Positions 53,253 to 64,000 of a stretch of DNA of 64,000 bases are shown one piece after another. The notes beneath the pieces are model-generated. The model searched no databases and had not been told where the DNA came from. It saw nothing but the letters and a program-made list of their open reading frames with translations. The stretch comes from Heloderma charlesbogerti (taxonomy: Eukaryota; Chordata; Lepidosauria; Squamata; Helodermatidae). The position numbers were made by a program, and so were the translations under genes. The first letter of the stretch is position 1. Every line of letters begins with the position of its first letter. Location: contig JANEZZ010002202.1 of assembly GCA_026122225.1 (NCBI GenBank), forward strand, positions 558,001 through 622,000, written 5' to 3'.

Positions 53253-53973
53253 TAGGGATGTCGTGCGAGTCCTGCGGGGTGTGTGTGTGTGTGTGTGTGT
53301 GTGGAGTCTGACAGACTCCCCCTCATTCCCCCTCCTGGACCCCACTCACCAAGCCATGGAGCACTCACGTACCCACTTGTTGAGAGCCCAGCACCTCGGT
53401 GAGCACCCGGCAGCCATCGGCCCTCTTTTATTTTTATTTATTTATTGCATTTTATATCCTGCCTTTTCCCCTCTTGCAAGGAACCCAAGGCGGCTTACAT
53501 TATCCCCCTCCTCCTCTCCATGTTATCCTCACAACAACAACCCTGTGAGGTAGGTTAGGCTGAGAGTCTGTGACTGGCCCAAAGTCACCTAGTGAGCTTC
53601 CATGGCCGAGTGAGGACTAGGATCTCCTGGCTCCCAGTCCAACACTCTCGCCACTACACCACCCTTGTAACAAGCCACCATTCTGGTGGCTCGGGATCTT
53701 CCAGGAAGGTAACATTGCAGAAATGGCAGCCGTAAAGGGGCCATTTACACAACATTACAGGCGTGAATGGAACATTACCTTCCCGGAAGAGTCTGAGCTG
53801 CCATTGTTGTGCAAAATGGCAACTTGCTTATGAGGGCAGATGGCCCCACGGTTTCATCAAGTGCTTGCTGGGCCACCTAGAAGCTCGGGCAACACTGCGG
53901 ACAGGGGTAGGCAGTGCTGGCAGTTCGGTGAGCACCAGATAAAGCCAGGCGCAGGTGAGTCCATCCATCCCTA
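53253..53973. mobile_element. hAT-like element with outward donors and a nested SINE (721 bp)
   Basis: Tips are TAGGGATGTCGTGCG and GTCCATCCATCCCTA. TSD is ATTGGATC (53245-53252) against GTTGGGTC (53974-53981), two mismatches. Donor-like TTGGTGAGT (minus, near 53347) and CAGGTGAGT (near 53954) point outward, as in the palindromic family. It contains (GT)n at 53277-53303, a reverse Sauria SINE at 53427-53661 and a GAAGGTAACATTGCAG / complement hairpin at about 53690-53805. Confidence 0.72.
53427..53661 (-). mobile_element. Sauria-type SINE, reverse
   Basis: Complement of the SINE at 5774-6013: TTTATTGCATTTTATATCC tail, ACCCTGTGAGGTAGG, GTCTGTGACTGGCCC, then GGCTCCCAGTCCAACACTC. Inserted in the element at 53253-53973. 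Confidence 0.88.
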
Positions 53974-54200
53974 GTTGGGTCTTTGCTAACAAAGCCTTGG
54001 ATTAATTTCTGGAAAAATTTATCCATTTTAGTAAGAAAACACTACAATGATTAATAAGGAGCCTTGAAGTGAGAGCACTTATTCCTTTAGTGAATTTTGA
54101 AATGGCAAAAATGAGTCTTTACAAGATGAGGATTGGCCTGGAAGGTTAAGTGACCATGTTAGGCAATGGCTGCAATTCTGTACACTTGTCTGCACATCTT

Positions 54201-54345
54201 GGGGAAGGGCTGCCGCTCAGTGGTGGAGAACGTGCTTTGCATGTAGACCGTCCCGAGTTCAGTTCCTGGCATCTCCAGTTAGGGCTGGGGAAGACTCATG
54301 TCTGAAACTTTGGAAAGTCGCTGACAGTCAGTTTAGACCATGATA
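54201..54345 (+). mobile_element. tRNA-derived SINE (not Sauria type)
   Basis: GGGCTGCCGCTCAGTGGTGG is an A-box-like head and CCGAGTTCAGTTCCTGGC a B-box-like element. GCATCTCCAGTTAGGG and AAGTCGCTGACAGTCAG follow, as in a common reptile SINE2-type element. Confidence 0.65.
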
Positions 54346-54495
54346 AGCAAGACAGGAATGGTTTGTTTGATAAAAGACAGCTTCCTACTTGGGAATACAT
54401 TCATTAGAAATTGCTTTGGAGTGAATCTGCATTGGATCAGGCTGCAGGGCCTCTGTTCGGTTGTGAGTGAGTTCAATGACATAGAGAAGTATGCC

Positions 54496-54730
54496 TACCA
54501 TGCAGGGGAGGCTGGGGATCCTATTTTGGTGGGGTGGAACTTCCATTCTGGGTTTTAGTTACAACCAGCCAGAAGTCTAAAGGAGCTATCCAAAGTGCTG
54601 GACCATTTTGGGGACAGAGTCTGGCACCTCAGACAGGTTTTTTAGACCTCTGGCTGGTTGTAAGTAAAACCCAGAATAGAATCTCCAACCCACTGAAATC
54701 AGGTCCTCCAGCCTCCCCTGCTACCATGTA
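54496..54730. repeat. Foldback repeat
   Basis: ACCATGCAGGGGAGGCTGG, CCATTCTGGGTTTTAGTTAC and AACCAGCCAGAAGTCTAAA on the left pair with TTTAGACCTCTGGCTGGTT, GTAAGTAAAACCCAGAAT and CCAGCCTCCCCTGCTACC on the right. Probably an inverted-repeat element; no TSD found. Confidence 0.6.
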
Positions 54731-54956
54731 AATGTAGTGGCCATAATTAATCACAGAACCCTTCAGTATGCCATTTACGGAAGATAAAAAATATATTTTT
54801 GTGGATTCAGATATGAACTGAGCTGATCTGTACCTCTCAGACTAATGTGAAGCCTGGAACGTAGTTATCCACTACACCCTGACTTAAAGGGAAGATTCCA
54901 CCGCAGCAGACATCCAGAGATGGGTTACAAACACCAAAAGTCATGTGTTCCTGTCC

Positions 54957-55385
54957 TAGAGATGTGGAAATCAGCAAACCTTGAGCTTGATGAGGTCCTC
55001 CAAGTTCCACCTCAAAGCTCAGTCCAGCTCATGTCCACATCAGATTGCAAGTGGCATTTTTTTCCCCTTGTAAACATGGCAAAGTATTTTCGTGTGTGTA
55101 CCTGGGTACATATGCGGATGTCCACAAAAGTCCACAAACTTCTCCCATTAGCTAAAGTTTGTTTGTGCACACTTTTAAAAAAGTATGCATTTTTTCATGC
55201 ATATTTTCCTAATGTATGCATTTTTCAAACACATTCCCCACTGCCCACCCTCCCATGAGCAGCATTGCAAGCACAGGCATGTTTGAGTTTTGACCACAGA
55301 TTCCACTTGCATTTGCACTCTGGAGGTGTAAACAGGACACATTCTAGTAATAAAAGAACTGAAATGAATTTTTCTTACATCCCTA
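54957..55385. mobile_element. Probable hAT-like element, AT-rich
   Basis: TAGAGATGTGGAAATCAGC at the left and AATTTTTCTTACATCCCTA at the right have tips of the hAT-like family. No matching TSD is visible, so the pair may belong to different elements. Confidence 0.4.
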
Positions 55386-57287
55386 ACTATCACACATCAG
55401 TAGTGGAGGCATTATACAGTGGTTTTCCATACCCACCACCTTGGATAGTTGAACTGATAGGGGTTGATATTCCCTTGTCAGAAAGGATATGTGCCAATAT
55501 GCAGGAAAGAAAAAGAATGCAATGTAATGAAACTAGAGAGATAATAGTACAGATATGGGATAAGTATAGAGCAATTCTAATGCTAGATACCTCAGCTTTA
55601 GCTCCAGGAATAAATGGGGCAAGGTTCCAATGAGCAAAGGAAATAGGTGATTTCTGCAGCTGGGTACAGGCTGGCATAACCGGCTTTAAGAGCTTCATTT
55701 TCCAAGGTGATATGACCAGATGGCATGAGCCCTCACCAGGCATTTGAGACAACATGCTTACTAGGATGGGGCCGCTCATGCTTGCCCTGCCCGCTACGTC
55801 TCCACTCCCCTACATCCCCCGATAAAGCGAGGTGCCTGATCCCAGTGAGAGTTCTGCTCATGTTCATGTGAATGTGAGTAGAACTCTATTCAGACCTTGC
55901 CAGGCTGCCACAGGACTCTCCTCTGTTTTGGAGGCATCCTCTGTTTGAAGGGCTTCTGTTCCATTCAAGTCTGGTTTAACGATAAAGAGCCAACAGAAGG
56001 AAGAGGTGGGACCTGAAATTGTCCATCAACAGCACCTGGACAGCAGACTGAGCAAGGCACACAGGTCACGTGGCACCAATCTTCCTCACTGTGGTGAGAT
56101 GTACTGCATTTCTATTTAAATTATAGTAATTATTTCTAAATTTATATCTATACATACAAATTAGCATATGCAAATGTTATGGAAATTGGTGTCCTGTTTT
56201 CTTCTCCTTTTTGGAGATTCAGAAGTAGTGACTAGTATCCTAGTCACAATGTAGCGATATTTGTATATGTGCAGGACTGACCTGAAATAAATATGCCCTT
56301 TGCAATCTATGGCTCCAGTTTTTGAAAATGCAAAGCACTTCCAGTCATGCAAGGCAAGGCACTCAGTTTTTGTCAATCCCCCCCATTCCCACTGTAGCCC
56401 ATGGCCCCCAAAGCTGCTCCTGAGGGCTGTTGGAAGGCCCCCCAGAACAGAATGTGATATAGCACACAGGGCTGCAGTTGGGGCGTGCGTGTGTCAACTA
56501 TTGTGGGCTTCACCTTAGGCGACATGAAGCCCTTTCTGCTAAGGAAATGCCGCCAATGGATACTACCCTATAAATATAATTCAATTGTCTTTATGAATAT
56601 TCAGATGCATATTTGTACCATATGAGCTCTTTTAATTGGGCTTAATTGGCTCTGCCTTTCATTTGCCTGGGGTTTGATTTGCCTTGATCTAATTTGCCTT
56701 GTCTAAGAAAATAGAACTGAAACTTACACTAATTCAGTAAACCAAGTAATTCAGCCTGCAGCGACAGGCAGGCACATAATCAAACTCTAGCATGACACTA
56801 AATGCAGAAATTCAAACATTCAAGATGATTTTGCAGTACCTCTTGAAAAATATATTTTTAATTACAATACCATCACTTTAAAAAACAGAACGAAGAACAC
56901 CCAATATAATATAGAATACAGGATCAGACATGGAAAAAAATCCCATAAATAGACATTTCTAGTGCAGTCCCTATACATGTGTATTGAGAAGCAAGCCCCA
57001 CTCTGTTAAATGGAGCTTATTCCCAGGTAAGTGTGCATAGGATTTCAGCCTCAGATGTATAAAAAAGTTGTAGGACTTTTTTCTCTCTAAACATGCATAG
57101 GATTATGCCCTTACAGAACAATTCTATAGCTTCCCAGATAGCATTTGGGGAGCCATAGGGTGGTACAGATCTAGACAGAGCTATGAGTGTGGAGGAGGAG
57201 ATCTGATCGTGGATCTTCACACCTCCACCCTCTTCCAGCCTCTGCAGAAAGCTTCTTAGAGGGGGTTGCAACTGAGACCTCCTAAGA

Positions 57288-57296
<9 letters not shown>
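55386..57296. other. Unique-looking sequence; possible conserved patch
   Basis: 56560-56705 is repeat-free, with TTTTAATTGGGCTTAATTGG and GATTTGCCTTGATCTAATTT; it has the AT-rich look of a conserved non-coding element, though this cannot be tested here. A piece of the GCAATCCTATGCA repeat is at about 56960-57055. Confidence 0.35.

Positions 57297-57327
<31 letters not shown>
57297..57327. repeat. (GA)n microsatellite
   Basis: About 15 GA units. The predicted minus-strand Ser/Leu run is a product of the repeat. Confidence 0.95.
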
Positions 57328-57329
<2 letters not shown>

Positions 57330-57463
57330 GGGGGCATCCTGGTGGGTGGGGAGGGGAGGGAGGAGGAGAGGCCAGGATCTAGAGAATCCTAAAGCCTCTC
57401 CATTCCTCATCCTGTCCACCATGATGTAAGAGCTAGATGAGCCTAGACACTTGTCTAGCTATA

Positions 57464-57500
57464 AAAGGAAAGGAAAGGAAAGGAAAGGAAAGGAAAGGAG
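57464..57500. repeat. (GGAAA)n microsatellite
   Basis: Seven GGAAA/AGGAA units in a row. Confidence 0.95.
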
Positions 57501-59454
57501 GAATGGAAGAGGCATTTTTGCCTTCATCCTCTTCCTGCTCTCCCTGGATCCTGTCAGCAGGCCATAGGATAGACAGAGGGCTCTGATATCAGATCCCTCT
57601 GTCTACTGAGTGGGAATCTCTTAGGGTTGGCTTTTTACAGGGCAATCCTATTCAGGTTTACCTGGAAAGAAGCCCCATTGTGTTCAATGGGACATACCAC
57701 CTAGTAAGAGTCATAGCTGCAATCCTATGCACACAGCAGTGAAACCAATGGGTCTCATGTCTCAGTAGACATGCATCAGATGGCTCTCTTAGGGACATAA
57801 GAGCAGAAGAAGAGCTGAGCGGGATCAGACCAGTTCAGCATTCTGTTCCCACAGTGGCCATCCAGATGCCTATGGGACAGGACACCAACAAGCAGGACAT
57901 TAAAGTGCAATCTTATTCATGTCTACTCAGAAGTAAGACTCCTTGAGAGCAATAGGACGTACTTCCAGGCAGACATGCACACGATCACACTTTTAATCTC
58001 CCCTACCATGTCTTGCCTAAAATTCAGCTCAGTTCTAATCCTTATTACTTATCACATTCACAGCATAGAAACATTTTCATACATTTTTTTAAATTCAATT
58101 TTTAATAGATGATTGAAATGGTATCATATCTCAGTTGACCTACAGAAATATTGGGTTTGGATCCAGAGTTTTTATTCTCCTGGCAGGAGCATCCCTGAGC
58201 AGAGTTCTGCTCAGAATATTCCCGCTGATGGAAAGTGGCGGGGGGGAGAGGTGAATTTTGCCAAGTCCTCCTGCCTCTGTAGCCCCCCCCCCCAGCACCA
58301 CCTCTTCCACTGTTCCAGAGGGTCCCCCTGCCCTCCTGAGCAGGTTTGGGGGGTCATGGGGGAGTATTGTGGAAGGGGGAATCAGCAAAGATAGCTTCCT
58401 CCCACATTCAGTCAGTGGAGAATCTCCACTGAGTCAAAAGCCTTCCGCTGATTGAAATAACCTTCCACTGGTGGGAGACTTTTGCTGGATCCAACCTGAC
58501 AAAAGCAAAGCAAAGCCCTGTTTGTGTCATGAACAAAATAGTAATCAGAACTGCCTGTAAACGCTGCTGGAGAGGGTGCAGGGAAAGAGAAGATATAAAG
58601 TTTTCTCTCAAAAGCCTATCTCTAGTAATTATTATAGTTTGGGCAGCTAAACCAAGTCAGCTGCAGAAGGAAATTGTTCAGATTTCTCATAACAGATGTC
58701 TTATGAATGCTATAACCGCCTGTTTAATTCTCTTTGTAATGTGATAAATGAGGGATTTTGGATTAGGAAGCTGATAAGCACATTTTCAATGGCTTTCCCG
58801 TCATTTCCTTTATTACTGCAGATACTTCAAGTACAATGAGGCCACGGAAATACCCACGGCTATTCTTTGCACTAAAAAGTCATTTTCTCTCTATAAGATT
58901 TAAACAGTCCTAAAATATATAAATTAAAAACAGATGTAATAAGTTTCTATAGCTGGACCATGAAAGTTGTTCTAAAGAACATAACAACATTGCATCTAGA
59001 ACACATCTGAGGCATGGTCTGTACAAAATGAAACACATTAAAGACCCGTTGATTTCATTGGATTATATCCAATGTTAGTCCTACTTAGGGTAGATTTGTT
59101 AAAATGAATGGGACTTAAGGCAGAGTAACATTGGATACAAACCAATGGGAGACACTTCAGCACATGCTCATCTTTCCCAGGGAAATCAGGAGGGCTAAAA
59201 GTGCAGGCATGTGAGAAGTGTGCACTGCAAGTGTGTGAGAAGTGTGCACTCCAGGGACAGCACTAAAGTACCCATACTAGATACAGTCATCTGAAGGTTC
59301 AGACAGGTTGCCTTGTTCTTTTTTCTCTATGCATGGCAAAGAAAGTAGAATGTAGCTGAAGATGCCAGTTGACTAACATGATGTAACTAGATGAGACGGT
59401 GGCCAACCCATTCTTGGATCACCCATGGTTGTTTATTTTAAAGGTGCCTGCAGC
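57501..59454. other. No gene; short repeats
   Basis: Pieces of the GCAATCCTATGCA family lie at about 57640-57775, 57900-57995 and 59055-59145. Between them 58540-58870 is repeat-free AT-rich sequence that could be a conserved non-coding element. Confidence 0.4.
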
Positions 59455-59859
59455 TGGAGATGTACAGGCTGTGTAAAATCTGCTCCGTCTGTGTTTTGCA
59501 GATTGTCAGGTGCCTTTTGTTCTGTCGTCTGCTCACAGACAGATGCAATTTTTTTCGTCATGTGAAAAATACGCAAATAATTACGTAAGAATGTACATAA
59601 CAATGTAACAATGTACATAATTTACCTTAGCACGTAACATTTAGCGTGTTGTCCCCCATTCCATTCAACTTGTCCTCAGCAGAAACTTGCATTTTCCCCC
59701 ACAAATAAATATGCGTAAATTTGGGGATAGTAAAAAAACATCCGGAAGTCCACAGACTCCACACGGCTTGAGGGGGTCACTCCGCAGTGAATTCTGCAAG
59801 TCGGATTCTTGGAAATCCAAGCTCATTTTAGTCCATCTCAAATTTCTCCAGCATCCCTA
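59455..59859. mobile_element. AT-rich hAT-like element (405 bp)
   Basis: Tips are TGGAGATGTACAGGC and TTCTCCAGCATCCCTA. TSD is CCTGCAGC (59447-59454) against ACTGTAGC (59860-59867). Close relative of 47220-47628: AAATCTGCTCCGTCTGTG, GTGCCTTTTGTTCTGTCG, ACGCAAATAATTACGTAAG. Confidence 0.8.
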
Positions 59860-59867
59860 ACTGTAGC

Positions 59868-61086
59868 CACAAGTCCCCGATTTGGATCAGGGCCCATGGT
59901 CCTAGGGAATGGGAGATTTAACTCTCCCCCTCTTGCTATTTTCTCCATTCAAATTGCTGATCCAGAGCTGCTATGCACATATATTTCCTCTTGTCGCCTG
60001 TGTAACAAATAATTTAATTTAGCGAATCGTTGCTCTGTTCAGTAGTCATCTGCACTCCAACAGACTGAATTACTGGTCAATCATGGCAACTCTACCTTGT
60101 TAGCCTTTGGGGGGGGGGGTTACATTAAGGGGAGTATGTAAATCCATGACCTGGCACTCGAGAAGTGCTTCTGAGCATGTGTGGTATACATTGGGGTTCC
60201 ATTTAGTGTTGAAACCTCCTGACCAGCTTTGGGATTCTGGAGGTTTAGAAGTCCAGAAGCAGTGTGTAGACTAACATGTTTTGCATCTCCTGTTCCAAGG
60301 CCATGGATTACAATACCACATCCTTCCTATCCAAGTATGCAGCATTAGATAGGGATGCAAGAATCCAGCTTCATAGAGCCAGACTACACATTGCATGTAG
60401 TTTCTTTTCTGTTTCTTTTCCCTAGCTTTTTTTTTTTTTAACTGAACTACCTTGGGTGATTCTATCAGGAACAGAAGAGTAGTAGGAAGGGGTCTGACCA
60501 ACTCTCACTTTCTACAGTTTGCTTGCTCAAAATTCTTCCTAACCAGCTGCTTCCTTCACAGTGTGGGAAAAGATAAGGGGCAGCAAAAGAAAGATTTCCC
60601 CTCTTCCTAGTTGCAGTGAACATTTAAAACATTGAACAGGATGTGACCAGGATGTGGAAATTAACTGACAACCCTTGTATTGGCCTAGGCAACAAGATGT
60701 TGTTGATGATACCCATTTTCCCCACTCCTTTTCAAGACTTTTTCTCTAGGTCCCAGAGGTGAGTGTGGCAGAATCAAATTCCTCGATATAGCAAAACAGG
60801 CAGCAGAAATCACAGCATTAGAAAAATACAGAGCTTGGCATTAGTTGTTCTGCCAACAAATAACTTCTTCACTGTACTAGTGACTGGAGGTCCCTGATCT
60901 AGGTGGCTTCTGTTAACCCCCTTTTCCTGGACCCATGCCAGTCAGCTGCTTCACTTTTTCAAAACCAATAAGTACCTCTGATATCCTTGATTTGAACCCT
61001 TTGGACAGGCCCTAAGACTAGATAATCTGACTAAATCAAGTTACCATTACAATCCTAAATGTGTTTACTTGGATATAAGTTAATTG
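59868..61086. other. No gene seen
   Basis: Unique-looking sequence with a G-run at about 60109-60118 and a T-run at 60428-60440. Confidence 0.4.
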
Positions 61087-64000
61087 ACCCCTTCATGGAT
61101 CACTGCCTTGTTGTGGCGAAGGGGCTTGCGTAACTCAGTGAAGCCATAAGCTATGCCGTGCAGGGCCACCCAAGACTGACAGGTCATGGCAGAGAGTTCT
61201 GACAAAATGTGGTCCACTGGAGAAGGAAATGGCAACCCACTCCAGTATTCTTGCCAAGAAAACCCCATGGAACGTATCACAAGGCTAAAAGAGATGACGC
61301 CGGAAGATGAGCCCCTCAGGTCGGAAGGTGTCCAATATGCTACTGGGGAAGAGCAGAGGGTATTTCCAAGTAGCGCCAGAAAGAGTGAAGCGGCTGGGCC
61401 AAACCCGAAAGGACACTCAGCTGTGGATGTGTCTGGCGGTGAAAAGAAAATCCGATGCTGTAAAGAACAATATTGTTTAGGAACCTGGAATGTCAGATCA
61501 ATGAATCAAGGTAAGCTGGAGGTGGTCAAACATGAGATGGCAAGATTGAACATCGACATCTTGGGAATCAGCGAACTAAAATGGACAAGCATGGGCGAAT
61601 TTAATTCAGGTGACCATCATATCTACTATTGTGGGCAAGAATCCCTTAGAAGAAATGGAGTAGCACTCATAGTCAACAAAAGGGTAGGAAAAGCAGTACT
61701 GGGGTACAATCTTAAAAATGATAGAATGATCTCAGTACAAATCCAAGGCAAACCATTCAACATCACAGTAATTCAAGTCTATGCCCCAACCACTGAGGCC
61801 GAAGAAGCTGAGGTTGATCGGTTCTATGAAGACCTACAACACCTTCTAGAACTAACACCAAAACAAGATGTCCTCTTCATCATAGGGGATTGGAATGCTA
61901 AAGTAGGAAGTCAGGAAATACCTGGGATAACAGGCAAGCATGGCCTTGGTGTACAAAATGAAGCAGGACAAAAGCTAATAGAGTTTTGCCAAGAGAACAT
62001 GCTGATCATAGCAAACACTCTTTTCCAACAGCACAAGAGGCGACTCTACACATGGACGTCACCAGATGGTCAATATCGAAATCAGATTGATTATGTCCTT
62101 TGCAGCCAAAGATGGAGAAGCTCCATACAGTCAGTCAAAACAAGACCTGGAGCTGACTGTGGCTCAGATCATGAGCTGCTTCTTGCAAAATTTCGGCTTA
62201 AATTGAAGAACGTAGGGAAAACCACTAAACCGTTCAGGTATGACCTAAATCATATCCCTTATGAATATACAGTGGAGGTGAGGAATAGATTTCAGGGATT
62301 AGACCTGATAGACAGAGTGCCTGAGGAACTATGGACAGAGGTGCGTAACATTGTTCAGGAGGCAGCAACGAAATCCGTCCCAAAGAAAAAGAAATGCAAG
62401 AAAGCCAAGTGGCTGTCTGATGAGGCTTTACAAGTAGCTCACGAAAGAAGGGAAGCGAAAAGCAAAGGAGAAAGGGGAAGATATACGCAACTGAATGCAG
62501 AGTTCCAGAGAATAGCAAGGAGAGACAAGAAGGCCTTCTTAAATGAACAATGCAAAGAAATTGAGGAAAACAACTGAATGGGAAAGACTAGAGATCTCTT
62601 CAAGAAAATTGGAGATCTCAAGGGAACGTTTTGTGCAAAGATGGGCATGATAAAGGACAAAGAAGGCAGGGACCTAACAGAAGCAGATGAGATTAAGAAG
62701 AGGTGGCAAGAATACACAGAAGAACTATACAGGAAAGATCTGAATGTCCCTGATAGCCATGATAGTGCGGTCACTGAACTTGAGCCGGACATCCTTGAGA
62801 GTGAAGTCAAGTGGGCCTTAGGAAGCATTAGTAACAACAAAGCTAGCGGAGATGACAGTATTCCAGCCGAGCTATTTAAAATCCTAAAAGATGATGCTGT
62901 TAAAGTGCTGCATTCAATATGCCAACAAATCTGGAACACTCAACAGTGGCCACAAGACTGGAAAAGGTCAGTTTACATTCCAATTCCAAAGAAGGGCAAC
63001 GCCAAAGAGTGTTCAAACTACCGCACAATTGCGCTCATTTCACATGCCAGAAAGGTGATGCTCAAAATCCTACAAGCTAGGCTTCAGCAGTATGCGAATC
63101 GAGAACTACCGGAAGTACAAGCTGGGTTTCAAAGAGGCAGAGGAACTAGAGATCAAATCGCCAACATTCGCTGCATCATGGAGAAAGCAAGAGAATTCCA
63201 GAAAAACGTCTATTTCTGCTTCATTGACTATGCTAAAGCCTTTGATTGTGTGGATTACAACAAACTGTGGCAAATTCTTAAAGTGATGGGAGTACCAGAC
63301 CACCTTACCTGTCTCCTGAGAAACCTGTACGAGGGTCAAGAAGCAACAGTAAGAACCAGACATGGAACAACCGATTGGTTCAAAATTGGGAAAGGAGTAC
63401 GACAAGGCTGCATATTGTCGCCCTGCTTATTTAACTTATATGCAGAGTACATCATGAGAAATGCCGGGTTGGATGAATCAGAGGTCGGAATTAAGATTGC
63501 CGGGAGAATTATCAACAACCTCCGATATGCAGACGATACCACCCTAATGGCAGAAAGCGAAGAGGATCTCAAGAGCCTCTTGCTGAGGGTGAAAGAGGAG
63601 AGTGCAAAAGCTGGTTTGAAACTCAACATTAAAAAAACTAAGATCATGTCATCTGGCCCTATCACTTCCTGGCATATAGAAGGGGAAGAAATGGAAGCAG
63701 TGACAGATTTTACTTTCTTGGGCTCCAAGATCACCGCAGACGGTGACTGTAGCCATGAAATTAAAAGACGCTTGCTCCTTGGGAGGAAAGCTATGGCAAA
63801 CCTAGACAGCATAGTAAGAAGCAGAGACATCACCTTGCCGACAAAGGTCCGTCTAATCAAAGCTATGGTTTTCCCAGTAGTAATGTATGGCTGTGAGAGC
63901 TGGACTATAAGGAAGGCTGAGCGCCGAAGAACTGATGCTTTCGAACTGTGGTGCTGGAGAAGACTCTTACGAGTCCCCTGGACTGCAAGGAGGTCAAATC
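61087..64000 (+). mobile_element. BovB (RTE) LINE, left part; continues past the window
   Basis: The 5' region CCCTTCATGGATCACTGCC, GTGGCGAAGGGGCTTGCG, GCCGTGCAGGGCCACCC and CAGTATTCTTGCCAAGAA is the BovB leader. ORF2 follows. The element runs off the right edge before its 3' end. A 3' end of the same family is at 1010-1183, in the same orientation but a separate insertion. Confidence 0.92.
61186..64000 (+). pseudogene. BovB ORF2 (endonuclease-reverse transcriptase), one in-frame stop, 3' end outside
   Basis: This protein nicks target DNA and reverse-transcribes the LINE RNA at the nick. Residues from about 100 onward form the APE endonuclease: LGTWNVRSMNQGK, LGISELKWT, VYAPTTEAEEAE, IIGDWNAKVG, and near residue 330 GSDHELLLAK (SDH motif). 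An in-frame TGA at 62575-62577 ends the first 463 codons; TGA for CGA is a typical CpG-decay change. The same frame then stays open from 62578 to the window end. There the reverse transcriptase shows FIDYAKAFDCVDY, GVRQGCILSPCLFNLYAEY and LRYADDTTLMAES (catalytic YADD), then VMYGCESWT. I chose the ATG at 61186; a start further left is possible. With a single visible lesion the copy is young. Confidence 0.9.

Noticed and set aside
62439..62939. Minus-strand frame of 166 codons in the BovB region
   Set aside because: It is the antisense of BovB ORF2 coding sequence.

Overview
This window is repeat-rich non-coding DNA from a vertebrate, most likely a squamate reptile (lizard or snake). The evidence is the mix of repeats: two forward copies and one reverse copy of a Sauria-SINE-like element, a 5' portion of a squamate/ruminant-type BovB (RTE) LINE running off the right edge, CR1/L2-like LINE tails, a tRNA-derived SINE, and a Ngaro/DIRS-type tyrosine-recombinase retrotransposon with an SGNH-hydrolase domain. 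I found no complete host gene, tRNA gene or CRISPR array. The species cannot be fixed from the sequence.

The dominant content is a non-autonomous DNA-transposon family that I assign to hAT. About twenty copies or fragments have tips reading TAGGGATG (or close variants) and 8-bp target-site duplications (TSDs). TSDs are exact in eight copies of the wider family (for example 2512-3430, 4157-4883, 27404-27854, 27999-28544, 36339-37126, 39727-40682, 46266-47171, and the outer copy 8623-10038). Related simpler hAT-like families have the same tip type (206-869, 19417-19834, 20581-22032, 43977-44883, 47220-47628, 49398-50365, 50462-50944, 53253-53973, 59455-59859). The GC-rich family has a peculiar internal design: chains of 35-40 bp palindromes, arranged in the larger copies as a palindrome of palindromes. 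It also has splice-donor-like motifs (AGGTAAGT type) near both ends, each pointing outward. In several copies an ATGGCGGCGG-type start opens a frame that runs up to the donor. This looks like a mobile cassette resembling a bidirectional promoter with first exons. That interpretation is inference.

Layout: 1-10.3 kb holds seven hAT-like copies, SINEs, a BovB 3' end and a LINE ORF2 remnant that was hit by one hAT which was then hit by another. 10.3-17 kb is mostly unique sequence, with a tandem-repeat element, a small MITE and one possible coding fragment on the minus strand (13.8-14.0 kb). 17-26 kb has hAT elements, CR1/L2 tails, two solo-LTR-like units and a TA/CA microsatellite. 27-30.4 kb has three hAT copies. 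32 kb has a long foldback with 5S-rRNA-like sequence in both arms. 34-42 kb holds remains of a Ngaro-like retrotransposon (RNase H, tyrosine recombinase, two SGNH-hydrolase remnants) carrying three inserted hAT copies. 43.3-51 kb has more hAT-like elements and a TTGTGCAATG low-complexity block. 51-61 kb is mostly unique sequence with scattered repeats. 61.1-64 kb is a BovB LINE whose ORF2 is open except for one in-frame TGA.

Nothing here works as an operon or host pathway. The relations that can be read are insertion order (which element interrupts which) and the shared architecture of the hAT copies.
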